Source of the DNA: Jiangella muralis
GTDB lineage: Bacteria > Actinomycetota > Actinomycetes > Jiangellales > Jiangellaceae
DNA: 64,000 nucleotides
Direction of reading: 5' to 3'
Assembly: GCF_001270745.1 (NCBI RefSeq)
Contig: NZ_KQ434754.1
Location: forward strand, 251,782 to 315,781
Part shown: piece after piece, positions 17,501-24,647 of the stretch
Numbering within the stretch: the first letter of the stretch is position 1
Layout: each line of letters opens with the position of its first letter
Notes under the pieces: model-generated
What the model saw: only the letters and a program-made list of their open reading frames with translations
Databases searched by the model: none
What the model was told of the DNA's origin: nothing
Translations under genes and position numbers: made by a program

Positions 17501-18439
17501 GTGACTGACGGCGTGATTCTGCAGGTGGGCGGCCTTCATTCCACGGCCGAGCGAGGGCTGGCGACGTACGGGGCGCTGCGGTTGCCGTCCGGGCCGCAGC
17601 GGGCGGCGTTCCTCGCCGAGCACGGCCCCGACGTCACCGTCGCGGTCACCGGCGCCGGCATGGACGCCGAGCTGATCGGCGCACTGCCCCGGCTGGCCGC
17701 CGTCGTGAACCTCGGCGTGGGCTACGACGCGGTCGACGTCGCGGCGCTGAAGCCGCGCGGCATCGCGCTCAGCAACACCCCGGACGTGCTCACCGACTGC
17801 GTCGCCGACCTCGCCGTCGGCGGGCTGATCGACGTGCTCCGCGGGCTGTCCGCCGGCGACCGGTTCGTCCGCCGCGGCGCGTGGGCGGCCGGTGACAAGG
17901 CCCCGCTGCGGCGCCGGGTCAGCGGCGCCCGGGTCGGCATCCTCGGGCTCGGCCGCATCGGCGCCGCCATCGCGCATCGGCTCGAGGCGTTCGGCTGCAC
18001 GATCAGCTACCACAACCGCCGCCGCGTCGACGACGTCCCGTACGCCTACGCGGCCTCGCCGGTGGAGTTGGCCCGGTCCGTGGACGCGGTGATCGTCGTG
18101 ACCCCCGGCGGCCCCGGCACCCAGGCGCTGGTCTCCGCCGAGGTCATCGCGGCGCTCGGGCCCGGCGGCTACCTCGTCAACGTCGCGCGCGGCAGTGTGG
18201 TCGACCAGGACGCGCTGGTGACGGCGCTGGTGTCCGGGGCGCTGGGCGGCGCCGCGCTGGACGTGTTCACCGACGAGCCGCACGTGCCGGAGCAACTGTT
18301 CGCGCTGGACAACGTCGTGCTGCTGCCGCACATCGGCAGCGCGACGGTCGAGACGCGCGAGGCGATGGCGCAGCTGGTGCTGCGGAATCTGGAGCGGTTC
18401 CTGGCCGACGGGACGCTGGTCACGCCGGTGTCGCTGTAA
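17501..18439 (+). CDS. D-isomer-specific 2-hydroxyacid dehydrogenase
   Basis: A 312-residue NAD(P)-dependent dehydrogenase, probably acting on glyoxylate/hydroxypyruvate or a related 2-keto acid. The substrate loop NLGVGYDAVDV is near residue 70 and the Rossmann motif GILGLGRIG at 147-155. The catalytic residues are R230 (NVARGSVVD), E259 (DVFTDEP) and H277 (LLPHIGSAT). The length is normal for the family. The gene is followed by a 72-bp repeat element 13 bases after the stop. Substrate choice cannot be read from the sequence. Confidence 0.92.
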   Translation: MTDGVILQVGGLHSTAERGLATYGALRLPSGPQRAAFLAEHGPDVTVAVTGAGMDAELIGALPRLAAVVNLGVGYDAVDVAALKPRGIALSNTPDVLTDCVADLAVGGLIDVLRGLSAGDRFVRRGAWAAGDKAPLRRRVSGARVGILGLGRIGAAIAHRLEAFGCTISYHNRRRVDDVPYAYAASPVELARSVDAVIVVTPGGPGTQALVSAEVIAALGPGGYLVNVARGSVVDQDALVTALVSGALGGAALDVFTDEPHVPEQLFALDNVVLLPHIGSATVETREAMAQLVLRNLERFLADGTLVTPVSL

Positions 18440-18452
18440 GCCCGCCGCCCCT

Positions 18453-18524
18453 GTTGATCTTGGAGTAAAGGCGCCGTCGCTGGGCGAAATGTCCGATAGA
18501 TGGTCGCGTTACTCCAAGATCAAC
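18453..18524. repeat. 72-bp inverted-repeat element, copy 2
   Basis: Perfect 16-bp terminal inverted repeats, GTTGATCTTGGAGTAA at 18453-18468 and its complement at 18509-18524. The outer 14 bp of each arm, the total length of 72 bp and the internal core GGGCGAAATG are identical to the copy at 8617-8688. It lies between two genes that both read rightward, so a role as terminator of the dehydrogenase gene is possible. Confidence 0.9.
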
Positions 18525-18549
18525 TTCTGTGGGCGGGTGGGACGGCGGC

Positions 18550-18555
18550 TTTAAT
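18550..18555 (+). promoter_or_regulatory. -10 box for the nitrilase-family gene
   Basis: TTTAAT ends 6 bases before the ATG at 18562, just outside the repeat element. No Shine-Dalgarno sequence is seen. Confidence 0.4.
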
Positions 18556-18561
18556 GGCCGT

Positions 18562-19344
18562 ATGCGGGTAGCACTGGTCCAGTTGGCGGCGGGCACCGAC
18601 ACCGAGGCGAACACGGCGGCGATCCGGCGGCTCACGAAGGGCGTCGAGGCCGACCTCGTCGTGCTGCCGGAGGCGGTGATGCACGACTTCGGCGCCCCCG
18701 GGTTGCCGCTCGGCCCGGTGGCGCAGCCGCTGGACGGCCCGTTCGTCGCGACGCTGGCGTCGGTGGCGCGGGCGACGGGCGCCGTCGTCGTGGCCGGCAT
18801 GTTCGAGCGGTCCGGCGACCCCGACCGGCCGTACAACACGCTGGTCGCGGTCGGCCGCGACGGCGCCGTGCTGGCGACGTACCGCAAGGCGCACCTCTAC
18901 GACTCCTTCGGCTACCGCGAGTCCGACCGGCTGCGCGCCGGTGACCCCGTGCCCGCGGTGCTCGCCGTCGACGGCGTCCGGCTCGGCCTGCTGACCTGCT
19001 ACGACCTGCGCTTCCCGGAACAAGGCCGGGCGCTGGTCGACGCCGGCGCCGACGCGTTCGTCGTCCCGGCGGCGTGGGTGCGCGGGCCGCTGAAGGAGGA
19101 CCACTGGCAGACGCTGCTGCGGGCGCGGGCGATCGAGAACACCGTCTACGTCGCCGCGGCGGCCCAGAACGGGCGGGCGTACTGCGGGCTCAGCCAGCTG
19201 GTCGACCCGCTCGGCGTGGTGGTCGCCGGTCTCGGTGACGACGAGGGCCGGCTGGTCGCCGAGCTCGACCCGGACCGCGTCGCGGCCGCCCGCGAGCGCA
19301 ACCCCGCGCTACGGCACCGGCGGAGCTGGCCGTCGCCGTCGTGA
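18562..19344 (+). CDS. Carbon-nitrogen hydrolase (nitrilase superfamily amidase)
   Basis: A 260-residue hydrolase with the complete Glu-Lys-Cys triad: E37 in VVLPEAVM, K109 in TYRKAHLYD and C146 in LLTCYDLRF. Length and motifs fit the Nit/omega-amidase group, which splits small amides such as deaminated glutathione or 2-oxo acid omega-amides; nitrile hydrolysis is less likely. It acts in the cytoplasm. Its stop overlaps the GTG of mobA (GTGA), so the two genes are translationally coupled, although no metabolic link is obvious. Confidence 0.9.
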   Translation: MRVALVQLAAGTDTEANTAAIRRLTKGVEADLVVLPEAVMHDFGAPGLPLGPVAQPLDGPFVATLASVARATGAVVVAGMFERSGDPDRPYNTLVAVGRDGAVLATYRKAHLYDSFGYRESDRLRAGDPVPAVLAVDGVRLGLLTCYDLRFPEQGRALVDAGADAFVVPAAWVRGPLKEDHWQTLLRARAIENTVYVAAAAQNGRAYCGLSQLVDPLGVVVAGLGDDEGRLVAELDPDRVAAARERNPALRHRRSWPSPS

Positions 19345-19976
19345 CCATGCCGGCTGACGACGTGGACACGCCCCGCCCGGACCGGGTGGGACCGACCCTA
19401 GCGGCTGGCACCGACAATTGGGCGGCAGTGATCCTTGCGGGCGGGGCTGGGCGGCGGCTCGGCGGGACGGACAAGCCTGGGCTCGTCGTCGGCGGGCAGA
19501 CGCTGCTGGACCGCGCGGTCGCCGCGGCGGACGGCGCCGGCGCGGCGCAGGTGGTCGTCGCGGGCCCGCGACGCGACACGTCCACGCCGGTCACCTGGAC
19601 CCGTGAGGACCCGCCCGGCGGCGGCCCGCTGGCTGGGCTCACCGCCGGCCTGGCCGCCCTGGACGTCGCGCCGGACGCCGTCGTCGTCCTCGCCGCGGAC
19701 CTGCCGCGGGTGTCGTCGGCGCTGGTCGGACGGCTGCTCGCCGGGCTGGCGCAGAACGTCGACGCCGTCGCCGTCGTCGATGCCTCCGGCTGGGTACAGC
19801 CGCTGGTGGCGGCGTACCGGATCGAGCCGCTGCGGGCCGCCCTGGACGCCGTCGGCGACCCGCGGGACCGGCCGGTCCGCGCGCTGCTGGACCGCCTGCG
19901 CGTGGCGACGCTCCCGGACGACGACGGCGCCGCGGACATCGACACGCCGGGCGACCTGGCCCGATGGCGGCCATGA
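19341..19976 (+). CDS. mobA: Molybdenum cofactor guanylyltransferase (MobA-like)
   Basis: A 211-residue NTP transferase. The nucleotide loop AAVILAGGAGRRLGGTDKP is near residue 28. TREDPPGGGPLAGL and VVLAADLPRV follow, and the late segment WVQPLVAAYR is typical of MobA. The enzyme attaches GMP to molybdopterin for oxidoreductases of the DMSO reductase class. The next gene encodes a DUF6457 protein, a domain often found beside or fused to MobA in actinobacteria, which supports the assignment. Confidence 0.85.
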   Translation: MTMPADDVDTPRPDRVGPTLAAGTDNWAAVILAGGAGRRLGGTDKPGLVVGGQTLLDRAVAAADGAGAAQVVVAGPRRDTSTPVTWTREDPPGGGPLAGLTAGLAALDVAPDAVVVLAADLPRVSSALVGRLLAGLAQNVDAVAVVDASGWVQPLVAAYRIEPLRAALDAVGDPRDRPVRALLDRLRVATLPDDDGAADIDTPGDLARWRP

Positions 19977-20018
19977 TCAGTGGAGGATGGGCCGGACGGC
20001 GGGAGGAAGGTACGTGAC

Positions 20019-20282
20019 ATGGACAGCTGGGTGAGCGCGTTGTGCGAACGACTGGGGGTGCCGGTCGACGACGTCGACGTCGGCGGGATCCTCGACCTCG
20101 CCCGCGACGCCGCGCACACGGTGGAGCGGCCGGCCGCGCCGGTGACGGCGTTCATCGCGGGCTACGCGGCGGCGACCAAGGGCGGCGGCGCGGCCGCCGT
20201 CAACGCCGCCCTCGACATCGCCGGCGAGCTGGCCCGCGACTGGAACGACGGTCCCGACGTCACCACGCCGACGCTGCAGTGA
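20019..20282 (+). CDS. DUF6457 domain protein
   Basis: An 87-residue helical protein (MDSWVSALCERLGV at the start, FIAGYAAATKGGG in the middle). The start at 20019 is supported by GGGAGGAAGG a few bases upstream. It lies 42 bases after mobA in the same direction. Members of this family are linked to molybdopterin-guanine dinucleotide synthesis by context, so it is probably a MobA partner. Its precise function is unknown. Confidence 0.8.
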   Translation: MDSWVSALCERLGVPVDDVDVGGILDLARDAAHTVERPAAPVTAFIAGYAAATKGGGAAAVNAALDIAGELARDWNDGPDVTTPTLQ

Positions 20283-20293
20283 GCCGCGTCCGC

Positions 20294-20299
20294 TAGCGT
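20294..20299 (+). promoter_or_regulatory. -10 box for a leaderless potassium-channel transcript
   Basis: TAGCGT ends 7 bases before the GTG at 20307. Confidence 0.5.
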
Positions 20300-20306
20300 C
20301 ACGGCT

Positions 20307-21407
20307 GTGCAGACCAAGAGCTCCGTCCACCTGCCGGCGCCCGCCGATGTGGTCGACCCGCTGCGCCTGCTGACCCAGCGGGTCATCATCGCGTTGTCGG
20401 TGCTGGTGCTGACGGCGCTGCTCGTCTACCTCGACCGCGACGGGTACACCGACAACTCCGACGGATCGGTCGACCTGCTGGACGCGTTCTACTACACCAC
20501 CGTCTCGCTCTCGACCACCGGCTACGGTGACATCACGCCGACGTCGGACACAGCGCGGCTGGTCAACATCGTGCTGATCACGCCGCTGCGGGTGCTGTTC
20601 CTGATCATCCTCATCGGCACGACACTGGAGACCCTGACCACCCGCAGCCGGGAGCAGGTGCGGCTCAACCGCTGGAGGAGAAAGTTGCGCGACCACACCG
20701 TCGTGATCGGCTACGGCGTCAAGGGGCGCAGCGCGGTGGCCACCATGCTCGCGAACGGCATATCGACGGACACGCTGGTGGTCGTCGACCCCGACCCGGC
20801 CGCGATCGCCGAGGCGAACGAGCAGGGGCTGGTCGCCGTCATGGGCGACGCCACCCGCACCGAGGTGCTGCGCCGGGCCGGCGTCCCGGCAGCCAACCGC
20901 ATCGTCATCACCACGGCCCGCGACGACGCCAGCGTGCTGGCCACGCTCACGTGCCGGCAGCTCAACCAGACCGCCAACATCGTCGTGTCGGTCCGCGAGG
21001 CCGACAACCTCGCGCTGGTCCGGCAGGGCGGCGCGAACGAGGTCGTCACGTCGTCGGACGCGGTCGGCCGGATACTGGGCCTCGCGACGGTCAGCCCCGC
21101 CCTCGGCCACGTGCTCGAGGACCTCACCACGTCCGGCGTCGGCCTCGAGGTGGCCGAGCGGCTGGTGTCGCCGCGCGAAGAGGGCAAGCAGCCGCGGCAG
21201 GTCACCGACCTCGTCGTGGCGGTCGTCCGCGACGGCGACGAGCTGCCGTTCCACTCGCCGGCCATCGGGCACCTCGTCCGCGGCGACCGCCTCATCGTCA
21301 TCCGCCCGTCCGAGGAGTACCCGTGGGCCCGGCGCGAGGACGCCCACGAGCCGCCGCCGGTGGAGGAGCCCGAGGACCCGGCGGACCGTCCGCCGGGCGG
21401 CGTCTGA
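20307..21407 (+). CDS. Potassium channel with RCK/TrkA domains
   Basis: A 366-residue channel subunit. One helix lies at about residues 24-42. The pore loop carries the K+ selectivity filter TTGYGD at 70-75, followed by a second helix at about 88-108. A cytoplasmic TrkA-N (RCK) domain starts at VVIGYGVKGRS near residue 132 and binds NAD or another nucleotide. A TrkA-C-like domain lies at about 270-345, and the tail is acidic and proline-rich. This is the two-helix MthK/Kch-type layout, so a tetramer gated by ligand binding to the RCK ring is expected. Confidence 0.93.
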   Translation: MQTKSSVHLPAPADVVDPLRLLTQRVIIALSVLVLTALLVYLDRDGYTDNSDGSVDLLDAFYYTTVSLSTTGYGDITPTSDTARLVNIVLITPLRVLFLIILIGTTLETLTTRSREQVRLNRWRRKLRDHTVVIGYGVKGRSAVATMLANGISTDTLVVVDPDPAAIAEANEQGLVAVMGDATRTEVLRRAGVPAANRIVITTARDDASVLATLTCRQLNQTANIVVSVREADNLALVRQGGANEVVTSSDAVGRILGLATVSPALGHVLEDLTTSGVGLEVAERLVSPREEGKQPRQVTDLVVAVVRDGDELPFHSPAIGHLVRGDRLIVIRPSEEYPWARREDAHEPPPVEEPEDPADRPPGGV

Positions 21408-21420
21408 GCGGAGGGGTCAC

Positions 21421-22398
21421 GTGCACGCGGTCGTCATCACCGAGCCCGGCGGGCCGGAGGTCCTGCGCTGGACGGAGGTGCCCGACCCGGTCTGCGGGCC
21501 GGGCGAGGCGATCGTCGACGTCGTCGCGTCCGCCGTCAACCGGGCCGACCTGCTGCAGCGCATGGGCAAGTACCCCGTCCCCGCAGGCGCCGTGGCCTGG
21601 CCGGGCCTCGAGTGCAGCGGCACCATCAGCGAGGTCGGCGAGAGCGTCACCGGCTGGAAGGCCGGCGACCAGGTGTGCGCGCTGCTGACCGGCGGCGGGT
21701 ACGCCGAGCGGGTCGCGGTACCGGCCGGCCAGCTGCTGCAGGTCCCGCGTGGCGTCGATCTCGTCACGGCGGCCGCACTGCCCGAGGTCATGTGCACGGT
21801 CTGGTCGAACCTCGTCATGACCGCCGGGCTGCGCGCCGGCGAGGTGCTGCTGGTGCACGGCGGCGCGAGCGGCATCGGGACGGCTGCCATCCAGATCGGG
21901 CGCGCGCTGGGCGCCCGGGTCGCGGTGACGGCGGGCTCGGCGGCCAAGCTGGAACGGTGCGCCGACCTGGGCGCGGAGATCCTGGTGAACTACCGCACCG
22001 ACGACTTCGTGGAGGTCGTGAGATCCGCGACGGGCGGCCACGGCGCCGACGTCGTCCTCGACATCATGGGCGGCCCGTACCTGGCGCGGAACATCGACGT
22101 GCTCGCGATGGACGGCCGCATCACCATCATCGGGACGATGGGCGGCCGGCGCGCCGAGCTGGACCTCGCCGCCGTCATGGAGAAGCGGGCCCGCGTCACC
22201 GGCTCGTTGCTGCGCCGCCGCACGGTGGCCGGCAAGGCCGCCGTCGTCGCCGAGGTGTGCGAGCACGTGTGGCCGCTGATCGAGTCAGGCGCCGTCCGCC
22301 CCGTCGTCGACCGCGTCCTCCCGATGCCCGACGCGGCCGAGGCACACCGCGTCGTCGCCGACGGCGAGCACGTCGGCAAGGTGCTGCTCAGCACCTGA
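21421..22398 (+). CDS. NAD(P)H:quinone oxidoreductase (zinc-free MDR, PIG3-like)
   Basis: A 325-residue medium-chain reductase. The N-terminal GroES-like domain has AVNRADLLQRMGKYP near residue 38. The nucleotide-binding motif HGGASGIGTAAIQI is near residue 146. GGPYLARNIDVLA and IIGTMGGRRAELDL are typical of the PIG3-type quinone reductase group. The zinc-binding residues of alcohol dehydrogenases are absent. It reduces quinones or other electrophiles using NADPH in the cytoplasm. GGAGGGG lies 5 bases before the GTG start. Confidence 0.92.
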   Translation: MHAVVITEPGGPEVLRWTEVPDPVCGPGEAIVDVVASAVNRADLLQRMGKYPVPAGAVAWPGLECSGTISEVGESVTGWKAGDQVCALLTGGGYAERVAVPAGQLLQVPRGVDLVTAAALPEVMCTVWSNLVMTAGLRAGEVLLVHGGASGIGTAAIQIGRALGARVAVTAGSAAKLERCADLGAEILVNYRTDDFVEVVRSATGGHGADVVLDIMGGPYLARNIDVLAMDGRITIIGTMGGRRAELDLAAVMEKRARVTGSLLRRRTVAGKAAVVAEVCEHVWPLIESGAVRPVVDRVLPMPDAAEAHRVVADGEHVGKVLLST

Positions 22399-22476
22399 GA
22401 TCGCGATCACCAGCAGCGATGATTCGCCGCTGATGACTCGATGCGACATCGGCGGTCACGGTGCCCGAACGGGGCG

Positions 22477-22482
22477 TACCCT
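22477..22482 (+). promoter_or_regulatory. -10 box for a leaderless NUDIX transcript
   Basis: TACCCT ends 7 bases before a GTG at 22490, which decides the start of the NUDIX gene. Confidence 0.5.
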
Positions 22483-22489
22483 GGCGAAC

Positions 22490-23041
22490 GTGGTCATGTC
22501 GCTGGAGTCCGAACTCGATCGGCCGGTCACTCACCGCCGCACCGCCCGGGTGCTGCTCCTCGAGCCCGGCGGCCGCATCCTGCTGTTCGAGGACAGCGAT
22601 CCGTCCGCACCCGGCGCGCCCACCTTCTGGATCACCCCCGGCGGCGGCGTCGACCCCGGCGAGACCCTGCTCGACGCCGTCGTCCGCGAGGTCGAGGAGG
22701 AGACCGGCCTCCGCCTCACGCCGTCGTCCGTCCGCGGCCCCATCGCCGAACGCACCGTCGTGCACGCCTACTCCGACAAGATCGTCGTCCAGTCCGAGAC
22801 CTTCTTCGTCGCCGACGCGCCCGGCCAGGAGATCGAGCCGGCCGGGCTCACCGAAGAGGAGCAGCTCACCGTCATCGGCCACCGCTGGTGGAGCCTCGAC
22901 GAGCTGGCCCGCACCGAGCGGCCGGTCTGGCCGGTCGGGCTGGCGGGGCTGGCCGGCGCCGTGGCTGCTCCGGCCCGCTGGCCGGTCGCGCTGAGTGCCG
23001 CCGAGGAGTCGACGGTGCCGACCAACCACTTCGCCCGCTGA
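22490..23041 (+). CDS. NUDIX hydrolase
   Basis: A 183-residue pyrophosphohydrolase. The NUDIX box reads GGGVDPGETLLDAVVREV followed by EEETGL, starting near residue 53, with all catalytic glutamates present. The substrate (a nucleotide sugar, dinucleotide or damaged NTP) cannot be told. The GTG at 22490 fits the -10 box; the ATG two codons later is the alternative. Its C-terminal 30 residues are low-complexity Ala/Pro. No other gene follows for 272 bases. Confidence 0.88.
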   Translation: MVMSLESELDRPVTHRRTARVLLLEPGGRILLFEDSDPSAPGAPTFWITPGGGVDPGETLLDAVVREVEEETGLRLTPSSVRGPIAERTVVHAYSDKIVVQSETFFVADAPGQEIEPAGLTEEEQLTVIGHRWWSLDELARTERPVWPVGLAGLAGAVAAPARWPVALSAAEESTVPTNHFAR

Positions 23042-23080
23042 CCCTGCCCGTCCTCGCCGCGGGGTTGCTGGCTCGCCGCC

Positions 23081-23149
23081 GGTCGCGGTTCGGCGGGGTG
23101 CGGTGCGCGGTCGCGGTTTCGGCGGTGCGCGGTGGCGGTTTCCGCCGGG
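23081..23149. repeat. Imperfect tandem repeat in a gene-free stretch
   Basis: Three diverged copies of a 22-27 bp unit containing GGTCGCGGTT or GGTGGCGGTT plus a CGGCGG tail lie between the NUDIX and padR genes. The rest of this 272-base stretch holds no convincing ORF. Confidence 0.5.
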
Positions 23150-23287
23150 TACGGTCCCCGCCCGGCCGGGAGGGGGCCCACCTCTACGGGCGGGCACCGA
23201 CAACCTCGCGTCGCTTGCCGCACCGTTTGCCGCCGCCGCGCTGACCGTCCGTCGGCGCCGCTCTGACCAGCGCCGGCTTGACGGGCC

Positions 23288-23313
23288 ATACTGGGTATGC
23301 ATACTTGGTAGCC
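23288..23313 (+). promoter_or_regulatory. Probable PadR operator (tandem 13-bp repeat)
   Basis: Two abutting copies, ATACTGGGTATGC and ATACTTGGTAGCC, run up to the base before the padR ATG. Each is itself an ATAC-N3-GTA inverted pair, and the junction forms the 10-bp palindrome GTATGCATAC. PadR repressors commonly bind AT-rich palindromes over their own promoter, so autoregulation of this padR-ABC operon is likely. Confidence 0.6.
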
Positions 23314-23919
23314 ATGTCGATTCGTCACGGTCTGCTGGCGTTGCTGGAGCGGTCCCCGATGTACGGCTACCAGTTGCGCCACGAGTTCGAACGGTCCACC
23401 GGCGCCACCTGGCCGCTGAACGTCGGGCAGGTGTACACCACGCTGGCGCGGCTGGAACGCGACGGCCTGGTGGAGCAGACCGGCGAGTCCGATGAGGACG
23501 GCAAGGTCGTCTACCGACTCACCGACGCCGGGCACGCGGAGCTGACCGGCTGGTTCGCCACGCCGCTCGGCGGCAGCGACCGGCCCCGCGACGAGCTGGC
23601 GATCAAGGTCGCGCTCGCGTTGACGACGCCCGGCGTCGATGTGCGGTCGGTGTTGCAGACGCAGCGCACGGCCACGCTGCGGCACCTGCAGGAGCTGACC
23701 CGGCTCAAGGCGGTCGCCGACGGGTCCGAGGACACCGCGTGGCTGCTGGTGCTCGATTCCATGATCTTCCGGGCCGAGGCCGAGGTGCGCTGGCTCGACC
23801 ACTCCGAGACCCGGCTGGCGCGGCTGGCCACGACGCCCCGCCCGGCGACCCCGGCCACCCCCGGCACCCCGGCGCCGCCCGTCCACGCGACCGAGACCGA
23901 TCGGGCCGTGCGGCGATGA
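23314..23919 (+). CDS. PadR family transcriptional regulator
   Basis: A 201-residue repressor. The N-terminal winged helix has the family pattern HGLLALLERSPMYGYQL and NVGQVYTTLARLERDGLVE (residues 4-60). The helical C-terminal dimerisation domain belongs to the Vir/PadR_C type. The last 30 residues are a Pro/Thr/Ala-rich tail of unknown use. It is the first gene of an operon with an ABC exporter, and its stop overlaps the ATPase start (ATGA). It probably represses the exporter and is released by a toxic or antimicrobial compound or lipid. Confidence 0.93.
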   Translation: MSIRHGLLALLERSPMYGYQLRHEFERSTGATWPLNVGQVYTTLARLERDGLVEQTGESDEDGKVVYRLTDAGHAELTGWFATPLGGSDRPRDELAIKVALALTTPGVDVRSVLQTQRTATLRHLQELTRLKAVADGSEDTAWLLVLDSMIFRAEAEVRWLDHSETRLARLATTPRPATPATPGTPAPPVHATETDRAVRR

Positions 23920-24647
23920 CCACCGACCCGGTCCTCGAGCTGCGCGCCGTCGACCGCGTACACGGCGACGGCGCCACGGCGGTGCACGCGCTGAGCGACG
24001 TCAGCCTGACGCTGCGGACCGGCGAGCTGATCGCCGTCATGGGGCCGTCCGGTTCGGGCAAGAGCACGCTCCTGCATCTGGCCGGCGGCCTCGACACCCC
24101 GACCACGGGCGCCGTCCTCGTCGAGGGTATCGACCTCGCCACGCTGAGCCGCGCCGAGCTGGCCGCCGTCCGCCGCCGCAGCCTCGGCTACGTCTTCCAG
24201 GACCTCAACCTCATCCCCGCGCTCACCGCCGCCGAGAACGTCGCGCTCCCTCGTGAGCTGGACGGCGTCCGCGTCCGGGCCGCCCGGAGCGAGGCGCTCG
24301 AGGCGCTGGCGGAGGTCGGCGTCGGCGACCTCGCCGACCGGTTCCCCGACGAGATGTCCGGCGGGCAGCAGCAGCGGGTCGCCATCGCCCGCGCGCTGAT
24401 CGGGCCGCGGCGGCTGGTGCTGGCCGACGAGCCGACCGGCGCGCTGGACTCCCAGACCGGCGAGGACGTGCTGCGGGTGCTGCGGGCCCGCTGCGACGCC
24501 GGCGCGTCAGGGCTGCTGGTGACGCATGAGGCCCGGCATGCCGCCTGGGCCGATCGCGTCGTGTTCCTGCGCGACGGCGCGCTGGTCGACGACACCGGCG
24601 CGGCGCCGCCGCCCGAGGTGCTGCTGAGCGCGGACGGGTTCGGGTGA
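23916..24647 (+). CDS. ABC transporter ATP-binding protein (MacB/LolD type)
   Basis: A 243-residue ATPase. Walker A is GPSGSGKST near residue 45, the Q-loop is in YVFQDLNLIP, the signature is MSGGQQQRVAIARAL near residue 149, Walker B is LVLADEPTGAL, and the switch histidine is in LLVTHE. It powers the FtsX-like permease encoded next, with which it shares a 4-base GTGA overlap. This MacB-like arrangement suggests export, lipid extraction or mechanotransmission rather than nutrient uptake. Confidence 0.94.
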   Translation: MTTDPVLELRAVDRVHGDGATAVHALSDVSLTLRTGELIAVMGPSGSGKSTLLHLAGGLDTPTTGAVLVEGIDLATLSRAELAAVRRRSLGYVFQDLNLIPALTAAENVALPRELDGVRVRAARSEALEALAEVGVGDLADRFPDEMSGGQQQRVAIARALIGPRRLVLADEPTGALDSQTGEDVLRVLRARCDAGASGLLVTHEARHAAWADRVVFLRDGALVDDTGAAPPPEVLLSADGFG

